Below, piece after piece: positions 1 to 7,067 of a stretch of 64,000 nt of DNA; within the stretch, counting starts at the first letter, position 1; each line of letters opens with the position of its first letter. The notes under the pieces are model-generated. The model was not told where the DNA came from. It did no database searches and saw only the letters and a list, made by a program, of their open reading frames with translations. The DNA is taken from positions 6,726-70,725 of the forward strand of contig DDPY01000031.1 in the NCBI GenBank assembly GCA_002342415.1, read 5' to 3'. The position numbers and the translations under genes were made by a program. This DNA comes from Prevotella sp. UBA2456 (lineage in GTDB: Bacteria > Bacteroidota > Bacteroidia > Bacteroidales > Bacteroidaceae).

Positions 1-95
1 TTCCAACATTTTGCCTTTACAAGCATATGATCTTCCCATCTTTGTATGTCTTCACGAGCAGCGACATTCTTTATTTCGATATTTACTTCATGCAT
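1..95 (-). CDS. Partial hypothetical protein (N-terminal 31 residues)
   Basis: An open frame runs from an ATG at 93-95 off the left edge of the window. The visible residues begin MHEVNIEIKNVAAREDIQRW and show no motif I recognise. The ATG overlaps the stop codon of the upstream 81-residue gene (ATGCATGA, 88-95), so the two are very probably translationally coupled, a layout common in toxin-antitoxin pairs and other small operons. The function cannot be named from this fragment. Confidence 0.6.
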   Translation of the reverse strand, partial: MHEVNIEIKNVAAREDIQRWEDHMLVKAKCW

Positions 96-333
96 TGTTA
101 TTGCTTATTTCATCACATGACACTTTACTCATCACGAACTCACGCAGGATGAAATTGATTGCCGTCTCGTTGATCGTATCGCTATAGCCCAAAGGCTTCA
201 GCCATGCCCTCATCTCGTTGATAGTATGGACATCACCCTTCAGGATCTGCTCCTTCAGTGGCTCAGTTACTGCTTTGATATTCTTGATTGGAGGAGGTAT
301 AAGTGGCTTAAAAGTTTCGCTACTGCTTTTCAT
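88..333 (-). CDS. Small hypothetical protein, first gene of a coupled pair
   Basis: An 81-residue protein with a proline-rich N-terminal stretch (PLIPPPIKNI) and a helical remainder. No signal peptide, membrane segment or known domain is evident. Its stop overlaps the start of the partial downstream gene. The position beside two PIN toxin modules makes an antitoxin-like role conceivable, but no sequence motif supports that. The upstream flank is simple-repeat DNA, so this pair forms its own small transcription unit. Confidence 0.5.
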   Translation of the reverse strand: MKSSSETFKPLIPPPIKNIKAVTEPLKEQILKGDVHTINEMRAWLKPLGYSDTINETAINFILREFVMSKVSCDEISNNNA

Positions 334-369
334 ATCTGTAATCCCTCATTGAGAGAATAAAATACCCTC

Positions 370-505
370 CCCATTTTCAGATGTTAGATGGAAGAAGTAA
401 GATGGAAGATGGCAGAAGGCAGAAGATGGCTGAGGGCTGAGGGCAGAAGATGGAAGATGGAAGATGGAAGAAGGAAGATGTTGCTACACCCATCCTATAA
501 CTCCT
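370..505. repeat. Imperfect simple repeats, GATGGAAGA and GGCTGAG types
   Basis: Runs of the 7-9 base units gatggaaga, gcagaag and ggctgag fill the gap between the 81-residue gene and the four-helix gene. The same units recur at 950-990, 1852-1900, 2380-2424 and 6874-6927, and in frame within genes at 2203-2238 and 11369-11401. No promoter or ORF is seen here. Confidence 0.85.
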
Positions 506-506
506 C

Positions 507-941
507 TTATTCCGTGTCATTGATCTTTTTACAGCGATGATGGAGAACTTTTACCAACTCCTCACAGTCACCATATATAGACTCGTATTGCCTATCATCA
601 ATAAAATTATTCCTATGAAGCAATTCAATCCAATAAAGTGATTCTCGAGCCTCCTTTAGTGCAATAAAAGATTTGCTTTTGAAATCAGCTTTACTAATGC
701 CGTTACATGCCTCGGCATTATTCGCTCCAATGCTCGTTCCTGCACGAAGTAACTGATTGCAGAGGTTTGACACAGATTGCAAGTAAACTGGTACTGACTT
801 CTCGTATACCCGCTTACCTTTGACAATCTTATATGCAGGCTTCTTGTTAGCAGCCTGCTCTAACAAGTAGTCATTGAGTTTGATTATTCTGTCGCCAAAG
901 GCGAGGCATTTCGCTTGTATGGCATCGGAGATTTCAGACAT
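507..941 (-). CDS. Four-helix-bundle protein (S23/IVP family), copy 1
   Basis: A 144-residue protein of the four-helix-bundle family, originally described from 23S rRNA intervening sequences but common as a chromosomal gene of unknown role. The family pattern is clear: an N-terminal helix with KCLAFGDRIIKL, then a Gly-rich turn GTSIGANNAEAC, then KEARESLYWIELL and a C-terminal CEELVKVLHHRCKK. Start ATG at 939-941. It is about 75 percent identical by eye to the copy at 1901-2377 outside the loop between helices 1 and 2, where the two differ completely. It sits downstream of a PIN toxin operon and both copies are flanked by the same simple repeats. Confidence 0.85.
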   Translation of the reverse strand: MSEISDAIQAKCLAFGDRIIKLNDYLLEQAANKKPAYKIVKGKRVYEKSVPVYLQSVSNLCNQLLRAGTSIGANNAEACNGISKADFKSKSFIALKEARESLYWIELLHRNNFIDDRQYESIYGDCEELVKVLHHRCKKINDTE

Positions 942-949
942 GATGTTAG

Positions 950-990
950 ATGGAAGATGGAAGAAGTTAGATGGAAGATGGAAGATGGAT
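950..990. repeat. GATGGAAGA-type repeats between four-helix gene and PIN toxin
   Basis: Five or six imperfect copies of gatggaag(a) lie directly before the toxin stop codon (997). The same arrangement is found at 2380-2424, next to the second four-helix gene. Confidence 0.8.
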
Positions 991-996
991 GAGGAC

Positions 997-1440
997 TCAA
1001 CCTCTATCCATTAACAGAAAATCACTTGGAGATAAGACGGGCAAAAGTGAATGAGGATAGTCCTTTACATTGTAGGTTATGATGCACTCACAGCCTTTCG
1101 CAACTGCAGCCTCATGCTGACAACTGTCCTCAATGTCCTTGTACTGCATGTCTTCGACTCCGCGCAACAAGCTCTCGTTGTCCTGCTCAACAACACTTAT
1201 AGCCTTTACAATTTTCACTGCAAGAGAACGAAGTGTCGCAATACGGTCATCACCTGTCAGTCCCAATTCCTTCCGTAAATACTTGTCAATCAAGAACAGC
1301 ATCGTATAAAAGCTCCCAACTGACATATAAAGTTCAGCCTTATCGTCCTTCAGTCTTTTGAATAGTTGGGCTGCAGTCCGGACATCTTCACGCTCAATGA
1401 AGAACTCCAGGATGACATTTGTATCAAGGAAAACTTTCAT
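997..1440 (-). CDS. PIN-domain toxin of a type II toxin-antitoxin pair
   Basis: A PIN-fold RNase-like protein of 147 residues starting MKVFLDTNVILEFF. The first catalytic Asp lies in FLDTN, later acidic residues in QYKDIEDSCQHEAA, and the C-terminal pattern CIITYNVKDY-P is typical of PIN toxins (VapC-like), which act as metal-dependent endoribonucleases. I chose the ATG at 1438-1440: it begins at the conserved MKVFLDTN, and it overlaps the antitoxin stop as ATGA, whereas the longer frame adds 15 residues read from inside the antitoxin gene. The C-terminus LSPSDFLLMDRG is duplicated as a remnant at 2426-2467. Confidence 0.85.
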   Translation of the reverse strand: MKVFLDTNVILEFFIEREDVRTAAQLFKRLKDDKAELYMSVGSFYTMLFLIDKYLRKELGLTGDDRIATLRSLAVKIVKAISVVEQDNESLLRGVEDMQYKDIEDSCQHEAAVAKGCECIITYNVKDYPHSLLPVLSPSDFLLMDRG

Positions 1441-1736
1441 ATGCCATATTTGTCTGAATATGCATCCTCGCGCAGCTCTTCCCAAGAGAAGGACTTTCTC
1501 TGCCTACCAAGAATGCCGTCAAGCTTCAGAAAGCTTTCTGGCGTATCAGGCAGTGCATTCAGCTTGCTAAGCAAATGTTTCCCATCAACAGCAGGACTCT
1601 TAAACTGAGCGGCGTATTCAAGCATGAGATGCTCCATACTGACCTGCATCCACTTCAACAGAGACTGCTCGTCCTTGAAGTGTGGCAGCACCTCGTTTAC
1701 GATAGCATCATCGAATGTCATATTGTATCTACACAT
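1437..1736 (-). CDS. Probable antitoxin partner of the PIN toxin
   Basis: A protein of 99 residues, or 94 if translation starts at the second ATG (1719-1721, MTFDDAIVNEVLP), which looks like the more natural start. Acidic N-terminal part, then a region with WMQVSMEHLMLEYAAQF and a C-terminus rich in charged residues (SWEELREDAYSDKYG) that could wrap the toxin. It lies immediately upstream of, and overlaps, the PIN gene by ATGA, the usual antitoxin-first order. No defined DNA-binding fold is recognised. A Bacteroidetes-type promoter lies just upstream. Confidence 0.7.
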   Translation of the reverse strand: MCRYNMTFDDAIVNEVLPHFKDEQSLLKWMQVSMEHLMLEYAAQFKSPAVDGKHLLSKLNALPDTPESFLKLDGILGRQRKSFSWEELREDAYSDKYGI

Positions 1737-1756
1737 ATTACTTGCAACAAATTCAG

Positions 1757-1827
1757 TTATTTTGACTTTTCGGTTGCAAAAATAATCATTTTATTCCATA
1801 TCTGCAAGGATTATGCTGTTTTTCTGC
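1757..1827 (-). promoter_or_regulatory. Promoter of TA operon 1 (shared with TA operon 2)
   Basis: On the minus strand a -7 box TATTTTTG (1777-1784) is preceded, after 20 bases, by CTTG (1805-1808), close to the Bacteroidetes TTTG/TAnnTTTG consensus. The whole 71-base block recurs at 3225-3295 with only a handful of mismatches, upstream of the second PIN operon. Confidence 0.7.
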
Positions 1828-1851
1828 AACCGCGTATTTAACGTTTGTTTA

Positions 1852-1900
1852 AGATGGAAGATGGCGGAAGATGGCTGAAGGCTGAGGGCTGAAGGCTGAG
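1852..1900. repeat. GATGGAAGA / GGCTGAAGGCTGAG repeats
   Basis: Simple repeat between the TA operon 1 promoter and the stop codon of the second four-helix gene. It begins with gatggaag units and ends with four ggctga(a/g)g units. Confidence 0.85.
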
Positions 1901-2377
1901 TTACTTCTCCTGCTTCAATTGTTCGTCTAACTTTTTGCAACGAGCCACAAGTATTCTGACTAATTCCTCACAATCTCCGTATATACTTTCATATTGTCTG
2001 TCATCTATGTAGCTGTTCCTGTGAAGAAGCTCAATCCAGTATAGAGACTCCCTTGCTTCTTTTAGTGCTATATAAGACTTACTCTTGAAGTCGGATTTAG
2101 TGATGGCATTGCAGGCTTCTGCATTGTTTGCTCCGATACTCGTTCCCGACCTCAATAGTTGGTTGGCTAAAGCCGCCACCGATTGAAGGTGTACGGGAAC
2201 TCGTGATGGATGATGGCTGAGGGCTGAGGGCTGATGTTGTTTGCTGCCGCGATTATACTTCTGACGTCCTGCATCATACTTCTGACTTGCTTGCTCTAGC
2301 AGGTAGTCGTTGAGTTTTATAATGCGGTCACTGAAAGCCAAGCACTTGGTCTGTATGGCATCGGAGATTTCAGACAT
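1901..2377 (-). CDS. Four-helix-bundle protein (S23/IVP family), copy 2, with in-frame repeat insert
   Basis: A 158-residue paralogue of the 507-941 gene, sharing the N-terminal MSEISDAIQ-KCLAF, the GTSIGANNAEACNAI turn and the ESLYWIELLHRN helix. The two differ in the loop after helix 1: copy 2 carries about 12 residues (HQPSALSHHPSR) encoded by simple-repeat DNA of the ggctgag type (2203-2238), the same DNA that fills the neighbouring intergenic gaps. The loop lies between helices, so the fold probably tolerates it. Function is unknown for the family. Start ATG at 2375-2377. Confidence 0.85.
   Translation of the reverse strand: MSEISDAIQTKCLAFSDRIIKLNDYLLEQASQKYDAGRQKYNRGSKQHQPSALSHHPSRVPVHLQSVAALANQLLRSGTSIGANNAEACNAITKSDFKSKSYIALKEARESLYWIELLHRNSYIDDRQYESIYGDCEELVRILVARCKKLDEQLKQEK
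2203..2238 (-). repeat. GGCTGAG-type repeat inside the four-helix gene
   Basis: Units of ggctgag and gatgatgg are read in frame as QPSALSHHPS. The other copy of the gene (507-941) has an unrelated sequence at this place. Confidence 0.8.
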
Positions 2378-2379
2378 GA

Positions 2380-2424
2380 TGTTAGATGGAAGATGGAAGA
2401 AGTAAGATGGAAGATGGAGGAGGA
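2380..2424. repeat. GATGGAAGA repeats upstream of four-helix copy 2
   Basis: Near-identical to the block at 942-990. It is part of the duplicated segment that also contains the PIN toxin tail remnant. Confidence 0.8.
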
Positions 2425-2425
2425 T

Positions 2426-2467
2426 TCAACCCTTATCCATTAGCAGGAAATCACTTGGAGATAAGAC
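2426..2467 (-). pseudogene. Remnant of a PIN toxin C-terminus
   Basis: The minus strand reads VLSPSDFLLMDKG and a stop, matching the last 13 residues of the PIN toxin at 997-1440 with a single change (R to K). It is out of frame with the overlapping 67-residue ORF. Similarity to the first copy stops abruptly at 2467, after the shared gataagac. This is a duplication scar, not a gene. Confidence 0.8.
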
Positions 2468-2643
2468 TGCCTTTCTATTGGCGAAAAGCCCCCTTTGCTT
2501 CGATAAGCAAGGGTGAGGTAACGTAAAAAGTCAACAAGACTCTTTCGGTCACGCTTTAACATGTGTACCTTGTTAGTCTCATCAAGCTTTGACCACTCAG
2601 AATGTAATTGGACTATATGTTGACAAGTAATATCATGAGCCAT
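2440..2643 (-). CDS. Small hypothetical protein with duplicated 3-prime end
   Basis: A 67-residue basic helical protein (HIVQLHSEWSKLDETNKVHM, then KRDRKSLVDFLRYL) with no recognised domain. The last nine or so residues and the stop are encoded by sequence duplicated from the 3-prime end of the PIN toxin gene in a different frame. The original C-terminus was therefore probably replaced when the duplication formed. It starts 12 bases after the VapC-like toxin stop, so it could be the third gene of TA operon 2. Whether it is still functional is unclear. Confidence 0.5.
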   Translation of the reverse strand: MAHDITCQHIVQLHSEWSKLDETNKVHMLKRDRKSLVDFLRYLTLAYRSKGGFSPIERQSYLQVISC

Positions 2644-2655
2644 GACTCTGCTCTT

Positions 2656-3075
2656 TTACTTATTCTCTATAAGGTCTAGACCTTGATTGCGATAGAATGG
2701 GAACTTTCCATCGCCAGAGATCAATGTCAGCCGATTTGTCAAGGCATGCGAAATGATTAGGTGATCGGAAGGATCATAATGCTCTTGAACCTCATTTATG
2801 CGAAGCTTGGAATATGTCTCATAATGCTCCTTATGAAGATAGAGTACCCTGAGACCATACACATCCTCTACGGAACGCACCAGATCCAAAGAGGTCTTCC
2901 ACCACTTACGGATGTGTTCCTTTTTATTCCAAAGCACTACTAGTTCCTTCAGTGTCTCACTACTGACGTAAACTTCGTTTTCATAGTCACTAAGAATCGA
3001 TAGTACGTCTTTGGACAACTTATCCTGTTCCTTGGCGTACCAGATGAAAATATGAGTGTCAAGCAGAACACGCAT
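2656..3075 (-). CDS. VapC-like PIN-domain toxin
   Basis: A 139-residue PIN protein beginning MRVLLDTHIFIWY, the typical VapC start with the first catalytic Asp in LLDTH. Further acidic residues sit in SSETLKEL and the hallmark HYDPSDHLIISHAL (the DPxDR/H-like motif), followed by LTLISGDGKFPFY. Such toxins cut tRNA or rRNA. An upstream TTG (3079-3081) directly after the antitoxin stop could also initiate, but the ATG at 3073-3075 matches the family start. The partner antitoxin is the 43-residue frame upstream. Confidence 0.88.
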   Translation of the reverse strand: MRVLLDTHIFIWYAKEQDKLSKDVLSILSDYENEVYVSSETLKELVVLWNKKEHIRKWWKTSLDLVRSVEDVYGLRVLYLHKEHYETYSKLRINEVQEHYDPSDHLIISHALTNRLTLISGDGKFPFYRNQGLDLIENK

Positions 3076-3081
3076 GGACAA

Positions 3082-3213
3082 TTAGAGATTTGTTACCATT
3101 CTAACTGCTTCGTCAAGAGCCTGTTTATCCTCTTCGGTAAGAGGCCCCCAGCCCTGTTGTTGCTCGTACCACTGGACTTGTTCAAGTCTGTTGTTAAACT
3201 TCATATCATCCAT
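3082..3213 (-). CDS. Tiny (43 aa) antitoxin of the VapC-like toxin
   Basis: A short frame from ATG 3211-3213 to TAA 3082-3084. It encodes an acidic protein with a Trp/Gln-rich middle (QWYEQQQGWGPLTEEDK) and an amphipathic C-terminal helix (ALDEAVRMVTNL). It directly precedes the VapC-like toxin, six bases before the toxin ATG, and lies just downstream of a consensus promoter. Too short for a DNA-binding domain plus toxin-binding tail, it probably is mainly the toxin-binding part. Assignment rests on position, size and coupling. Confidence 0.7.
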   Translation of the reverse strand: MDDMKFNNRLEQVQWYEQQQGWGPLTEEDKQALDEAVRMVTNL

Positions 3214-3224
3214 AATTATTTCTC

Positions 3225-3295
3225 CTATTTTGACTTATCGGTTGCAAAAATAAGCATTTAATTCGATATCTGCAAGGATTATGCTGTTTTTCTGC
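3225..3295 (-). promoter_or_regulatory. Promoter of TA operon 2
   Basis: -7 box TATTTTTG (3245-3252 on the minus strand) with CTTG 20 bases upstream (3273-3276). The surrounding block is almost identical to 1757-1827, including a conserved segment reaching about 20 bases upstream of the CTTG, which suggests a common regulator or a copied cassette end. Confidence 0.7.
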
Positions 3296-3338
3296 TTTTG
3301 GGAAACCTCGCTTACACGTTTTAATGGCCGTAGGGTTA

Positions 3339-5300
3339 TTACCTGTCCAACTGCTCGTATACCGAATTGTTCGACTTGTACTCAGGAACGATTTCCTTCA
3401 TCTTCCTGACTGTCTCCATATTATCATACTTCTTTGAGATTGCTATCAAGTCATCAATCTGCGTGCTGGCTATCTCATAGTCGTATTCGCGCACCTGGGC
3501 AATGCGAATCTTCTTGTTAAAGGTCGGCTTTGTACCTTCCAACTCATTCAGAACCTCCTCATACAGCTTCTCTCCTTCTCGTAAGCCGGTATATTTGATT
3601 TCTATATTCTTGGCACCCGACAGGGCAATCATACGCTTGGCCAGGTCGGCTATCTTCACTGGCTGCCCCATGTCGAAGACAAAGATTTCACCTCCATTAC
3701 CCTTGGTGCCAGCTTCCAGCACCAGTTTACAGGCTTCTGGTATCAGCATGAAGTATCTGACAATTCTCTCGTCTGTCACCGTCACCGGACCGCCATTCTT
3801 AATCTGCTCCTTAAACAAGGGAATCACACTGCCGTTCGATCCCAGCACATTCCCAAAACGGGTGGTTACAAACTGGGTATAATTCACATAGTCGGGCTTA
3901 CCACCGAGCTTGTCCATCGCTTCCTTGCGCAACTTGCGATTCAGGCTCTGCACATAAATCTCGCAGATACGCTTCGAACAGCCCATCACGTTGGTGGGGT
4001 TCACGGCCTTGTCCGTCGACACCATCACAAACTTCTTCACTCCATACTTTACACTCAGGTCGGCAATCACCTTTGTACCATAGATATTGTTAAGCACTGC
4101 CTCCGAGGGGTTGTCCTCCATCATCGGCACATGCTTATAGGCAGCCGCATGAAACACATAGTCCGGACGGTATTTCCCAAAGATGGTATCCATGCGGGTC
4201 ACGCGGTCGATGCTCGTCACGATGGTCTCGGCATCAATCTCCGGGAACTGGTTCATCATCATCAAACGCACGTCGTGCTGTGGAGTCTCTGCCTGGTCTA
4301 TCAGTATCATCTTCTTGGGCTTATACAGGGCTATCTGCCTCACCATCTCCGAACCAATGCTACCAGCCGAACCCGTAATCAGGATGGTCTTGTCCTCCAG
4401 CAGCTCACCCACCGATTTCATGTCGATGTCAATTTCAGCACGTGGCAGCAGGTCCTCTACCGAGACCTCCTTCAACTGCATGCTTTGTATCTCTTCGTCC
4501 GATAGCTTGCCCTCTTCTACCTTGGCCTCTACGGCCGTTCCTGCCATGAAGATTTTGCAGCCCGCTCCTATCAGCGTGTTCTGTATCTCCTGGTTGTTAC
4601 GGAACTCCTTCACACGCAGAGGAGATACCAAAACACCGTCAATATGCTTCGCCTTGATGATGGCAGCCAGGTCGTCGTCCACGTTATACACGTTCTCTCC
4701 CATCAGCTGCATATGCCGGGCCCGGTTGTCATGCGAGATAAAGCCACACAGGGTGAACCGTCTGGGCCGCTGCGAACGGATATTCTTCGCCAGTCCGACC
4801 CCTCCCGAAAGTGCGCCGTATATCAACACCCTCAGGGTGCGCTTGTCCATGAATGCCACATCATAGAGCGTTTTCACCATGATGCGCACTCCCCACATAG
4901 CCATCGTCGCTATAAAGAATGCCACCACAGTCTCGGTCTGTGTCAGGGTTGCGCATGCTGTCCATCCATAGTATTGCAGCACTTCCGACAGGATTACCGT
5001 CAGCACGATGCTGAGCAGGCTGGCATATCCCACCCTTAGCAGGTCTACGAACGAGGAGTAACGCACCACTCCCGAATAGGTACGGAAAATCCTTGCTCCT
5101 ATCAGGTTAACAGCCACATATAGCAAGGCCGTATAGACCACTTCGACTCGATGTTCAAATAGCATGGCCATTTTCTCAAATGCCCAGTAAGCCAGTATCG
5201 TTGACAAGAACACCAACAGGCAGTCGTTCAGCAACAGGCACCAGTAAGGTAATGAGTTCTTACTGAAGTACCAAGTCAATATTCGTTTCAGAGGATTCAT
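3339..5300 (-). CDS. CapD/WbpM-type UDP-N-acetylglucosamine 4,6-dehydratase, membrane bound
   Basis: A 653-residue polysaccharide biosynthesis enzyme of the extended SDR family. Four or five hydrophobic segments occupy roughly residues 15-130, then a CoA-binding-like Rossmann region (LIYGALSGGVGLAKN), then the catalytic SDR domain with the NAD-binding motif TGSAGSIGSEM near residue 310 and the region STDKAVNPTNVMGCSK with the altered catalytic triad typical of membrane 4,6-dehydratases. It makes a 4-keto-6-deoxy sugar nucleotide for capsule or O-antigen synthesis at the inner membrane. A separate promoter lies at 5486-5516 with a leader of about 180 bases containing one copy of a 91-bp direct repeat. 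The next gene upstream in the same direction, past the inserted module, is an UpxY antiterminator. Confidence 0.9.
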   Translation of the reverse strand: MNPLKRILTWYFSKNSLPYWCLLLNDCLLVFLSTILAYWAFEKMAMLFEHRVEVVYTALLYVAVNLIGARIFRTYSGVVRYSSFVDLLRVGYASLLSIVLTVILSEVLQYYGWTACATLTQTETVVAFFIATMAMWGVRIMVKTLYDVAFMDKRTLRVLIYGALSGGVGLAKNIRSQRPRRFTLCGFISHDNRARHMQLMGENVYNVDDDLAAIIKAKHIDGVLVSPLRVKEFRNNQEIQNTLIGAGCKIFMAGTAVEAKVEEGKLSDEEIQSMQLKEVSVEDLLPRAEIDIDMKSVGELLEDKTILITGSAGSIGSEMVRQIALYKPKKMILIDQAETPQHDVRLMMMNQFPEIDAETIVTSIDRVTRMDTIFGKYRPDYVFHAAAYKHVPMMEDNPSEAVLNNIYGTKVIADLSVKYGVKKFVMVSTDKAVNPTNVMGCSKRICEIYVQSLNRKLRKEAMDKLGGKPDYVNYTQFVTTRFGNVLGSNGSVIPLFKEQIKNGGPVTVTDERIVRYFMLIPEACKLVLEAGTKGNGGEIFVFDMGQPVKIADLAKRMIALSGAKNIEIKYTGLREGEKLYEEVLNELEGTKPTFNKKIRIAQVREYDYEIASTQIDDLIAISKKYDNMETVRKMKEIVPEYKSNNSVYEQLDR

Positions 5301-5365
5301 AGTATTTTACATTATTATTCACTCGGGTGAAAAAGAAGTACTTTTTGAGGACGGAATCAAAGAGA

Positions 5366-5456
5366 GAGGGTCACTGCCTTGGGGTGGGTAGTGGCTCTAG
5401 GAAACGTCGATTTTGTCGGATGTAATAGGTCATTTCATGCACTGATATTCAGCAAC
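5366..5456. repeat. 91-bp direct repeat, copy A (in capD leader)
   Basis: Matches 7559-7649 without gaps at a constant offset of 2192. The last 49 bases (5408-5456) differ at only three positions, and the block gggtcactgcctt is shared at the other end. It lies within the predicted 5-prime untranslated leader of the dehydratase transcript. Confidence 0.85.
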
Positions 5457-5485
5457 AATTGTGATTTATATACATTTAACGGCTG

Positions 5486-5516
5486 CAAAGGTACGAATAA
5501 AAAGGCAAAGCACAAA
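5486..5516 (-). promoter_or_regulatory. Consensus Bacteroidetes promoter of the CapD-type gene
   Basis: On the minus strand TTTG (5513-5516), 19 bases, then TACCTTTG (5486-5493): an exact TTTG-N19-TAnnTTTG match. Transcription should start near 5479, leaving a leader of about 180 bases. Confidence 0.85.
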
Positions 5517-5581
5517 ATAAATGTTTATTTATTTTTCTTTCCAAGATAGTTCTCCCGCTTCATGCTCGCTTCACTTTCGCT

Positions 5582-6008
5582 TTAGGCAGCTTTCAGCCTG
5601 CTTACTGCCTTACTCATGAGTATGGGTAGAAGCAGGCAGTAAGCAGGGTAGAAGCAGGCAGTAAGCAGGCTAAAGGCTTTTTGAAGGATGATGGCGTGGC
5701 ACGGTGGAGGGTGGTCGTCAAGGGCACCCATGAACACTCGCTTGAGGGTTTCGAAGAGTTCGTCTATCTGGTCCCGCGTTTTCAGGCGGGTCATGATGTA
5801 AAGCAGTACTGCCACATAATACAGCGGACTGACATCCACACCGTCAAGTACCTTTTTTGAGGGTCTGATGGCTGACATGCAGGTCAGCTTTCATCTTTTT
5901 CACCGCGCTGCCACTGAGGCAGCGATAGTCTTCCATCTCCTTTGCTAAATCTTGTAACAAGGTTTGGTAAAGAGACAGATCAAAACTCTTCGAAAATGTA
6001 AATCTCAT
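5582..6008 (-). pseudogene. Small hypothetical gene split by a frameshift
   Basis: Two overlapping minus-strand frames look like one gene. The first runs from ATG 6006-6008 (MRFTFSKSFDLSLYQTLLQD onward) to a stop at 5844. The second continues the sense after the six-T run at 5853-5858 (KKVLDGVDVSPLYYVAVL, then a helical region) down to 5582. Joined, they would give a protein of about 140 residues; a single inserted or lost base in the homopolymer explains the break. The C-terminal 20 residues are encoded by tandem gcaggcagtaagcagg repeats and may be extraneous. I do not recognise the family. Confidence 0.55.
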
Positions 6009-6099
6009 CTCTTTTTGGGTTAATAAATGTTTATTGTGTTAAAAAAGACCCCTTGAGGTTCCCCGGTATGCCGTGGAACCCGCAGGGCTGTTGTGTATG

Positions 6100-6107
6100 T
6101 AACTTTG
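6100..6107 (+). promoter_or_regulatory. -7 box upstream of the module
   Basis: TAACTTTG followed by C, a good match to TAnnTTTG, 109 bases upstream of the ATG at 6216. No clear -33 TTTG is at the expected spacing. A stem GGTTCC/GGAACC around 6056-6080 lies just upstream. Confidence 0.45.
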
Positions 6108-6215
6108 CAAGCGAAATCCAATGGGTTTCAGGTTTCAAGTTTCAGGTGCACATGAAAGGCGAGAACAAGAACCCATGGAAGTAACTTTATGTAAAACGTT
6201 TAAATTTTTAAGACT

Positions 6216-6866
6216 ATGGCACAGATCAAACAAGTCGGCATTGGCCGCAAAAGTACAGGTACTATCGACGGAATCACGTATTATGTCCGAAAAGGCAAGA
6301 CGTTTGCCCGCAGCGCTCCCACCGTCCCTGCCAGCACCTACTCCAGCCCAGAGGCAAAGCTGAGACAGGCTATCTTCAAAATGGTACAGATGCACATGAA
6401 GTTCCATCTCCGTACCATCCGCCAGACCATCACAGCGAAAGACGGCAGCCCTTGCAACCGTTACTACAGCCTCAACAAAAAGGGATTGGCACTGGCGTTG
6501 CAGACTCTGGCTGAGCAGTATGTGGCAGGACAGGATGTAACTATCGACGAGGTGGAGCAGGCTATCTGCGACTATGCCACGGAGCACCCGAAGAGCATCC
6601 GCATTGCCTCGAAGAGCGGCTATAACGAGGTATTCCTGACTGGTGCATGGCCGACGACCATCACCCTGAACGCCCTCGCTGGCGACAGTACCATCATCGT
6701 CATCGTAGCGGAGAACGGTACCACCACAACCATCAATGCGGACGGTACGACAACGGTAACGAACGGTTCTGACGCTTCTTCGGACTCCTCTTCGGACTCT
6801 TCTGGCAGCAGCGACCAGTCGGGATCTGGTAACACCGACGGTGGTCCAAGTGATGAGGGATTGTAG
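6216..6866 (+). CDS. Hypothetical protein with low-complexity acidic/Ser tail (module gene 1)
   Basis: A 216-residue protein starting MAQIKQVGIGRKSTGTIDGI, a Bacteroidales-type start (small beta-rich core, ITYYVRKGKTFARSAPTVPA) followed by a helical segment and a Thr/Ala/Val beta region. Residues from about 188 are almost only Ser, Asp, Gly and Asn (SSDSSSDSSGSSDQSGSG). In many Bacteroides loci the place before a smalltalk peptide and an amidase is held by an HU-like DNA-binding protein with a similar low-complexity tail. This protein lacks an obvious HU signature, so I call it only a positional equivalent. No signal peptide is seen. Confidence 0.6.
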   Translation: MAQIKQVGIGRKSTGTIDGITYYVRKGKTFARSAPTVPASTYSSPEAKLRQAIFKMVQMHMKFHLRTIRQTITAKDGSPCNRYYSLNKKGLALALQTLAEQYVAGQDVTIDEVEQAICDYATEHPKSIRIASKSGYNEVFLTGAWPTTITLNALAGDSTIIVIVAENGTTTTINADGTTTVTNGSDASSDSSSDSSGSSDQSGSGNTDGGPSDEGL

Positions 6867-6873
6867 TAATATC

Positions 6874-6927
6874 AGGGCTGAAGGCTGAGGGCTGATGGCT
6901 GAAGGCTGAAGGTGGAGGGTGGAGGGA
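6874..6927. repeat. GGCTGA(A/G)G simple repeat
   Basis: Six imperfect ggctgaagg/ggctgaggg units followed by ggtggaggg units, just after the stop codon of the upstream gene and before the smalltalk gene. Same family as the repeats at 370-505 and 1852-1900. Confidence 0.85.
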
Positions 6928-6968
6928 GATATGATTAGGTAATGTAAAAACGAAAAATATAAAATAAT

Positions 6969-7067
6969 ATGAAGAAGAAAGAGATTGCAAAATTTGTGAT
7001 TCAGACTGTTATTAACCTGCTCGCTGCCGTGCTGACGGCACTGGGCGCAACCAGTTGCATAAGATGA
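6969..7067 (+). CDS. Smalltalk protein (32 aa)
   Basis: The frame begins MKKKEIAKFVIQTVINLLAA and ends GATSCIR. It is a small protein with a basic start and one hydrophobic helix, matching the Bacteroidetes smalltalk family in sequence style, size and position directly before an N-acetylmuramoyl-L-alanine amidase. Its stop overlaps the amidase start (ATGA, 7064-7067), so the two are translationally coupled. The biochemical role of the family is unknown; the helix suggests membrane insertion, and a Cys near the end is typical. Confidence 0.85.
   Translation: MKKKEIAKFVIQTVINLLAAVLTALGATSCIR

Noticed and set aside
3502..4866. Plus-strand frames within the CapD-type gene
   Set aside because: They are antisense to a strongly supported enzyme and show no domain features.
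5844..5878. Programmed -1 frameshift (A AAA AAG slippery site) in the small minus-strand gene
   Set aside because: Relative to the upstream frame the run is read AAA AAA G, so the shift needed is +1, not -1. A homopolymer indel is simpler.
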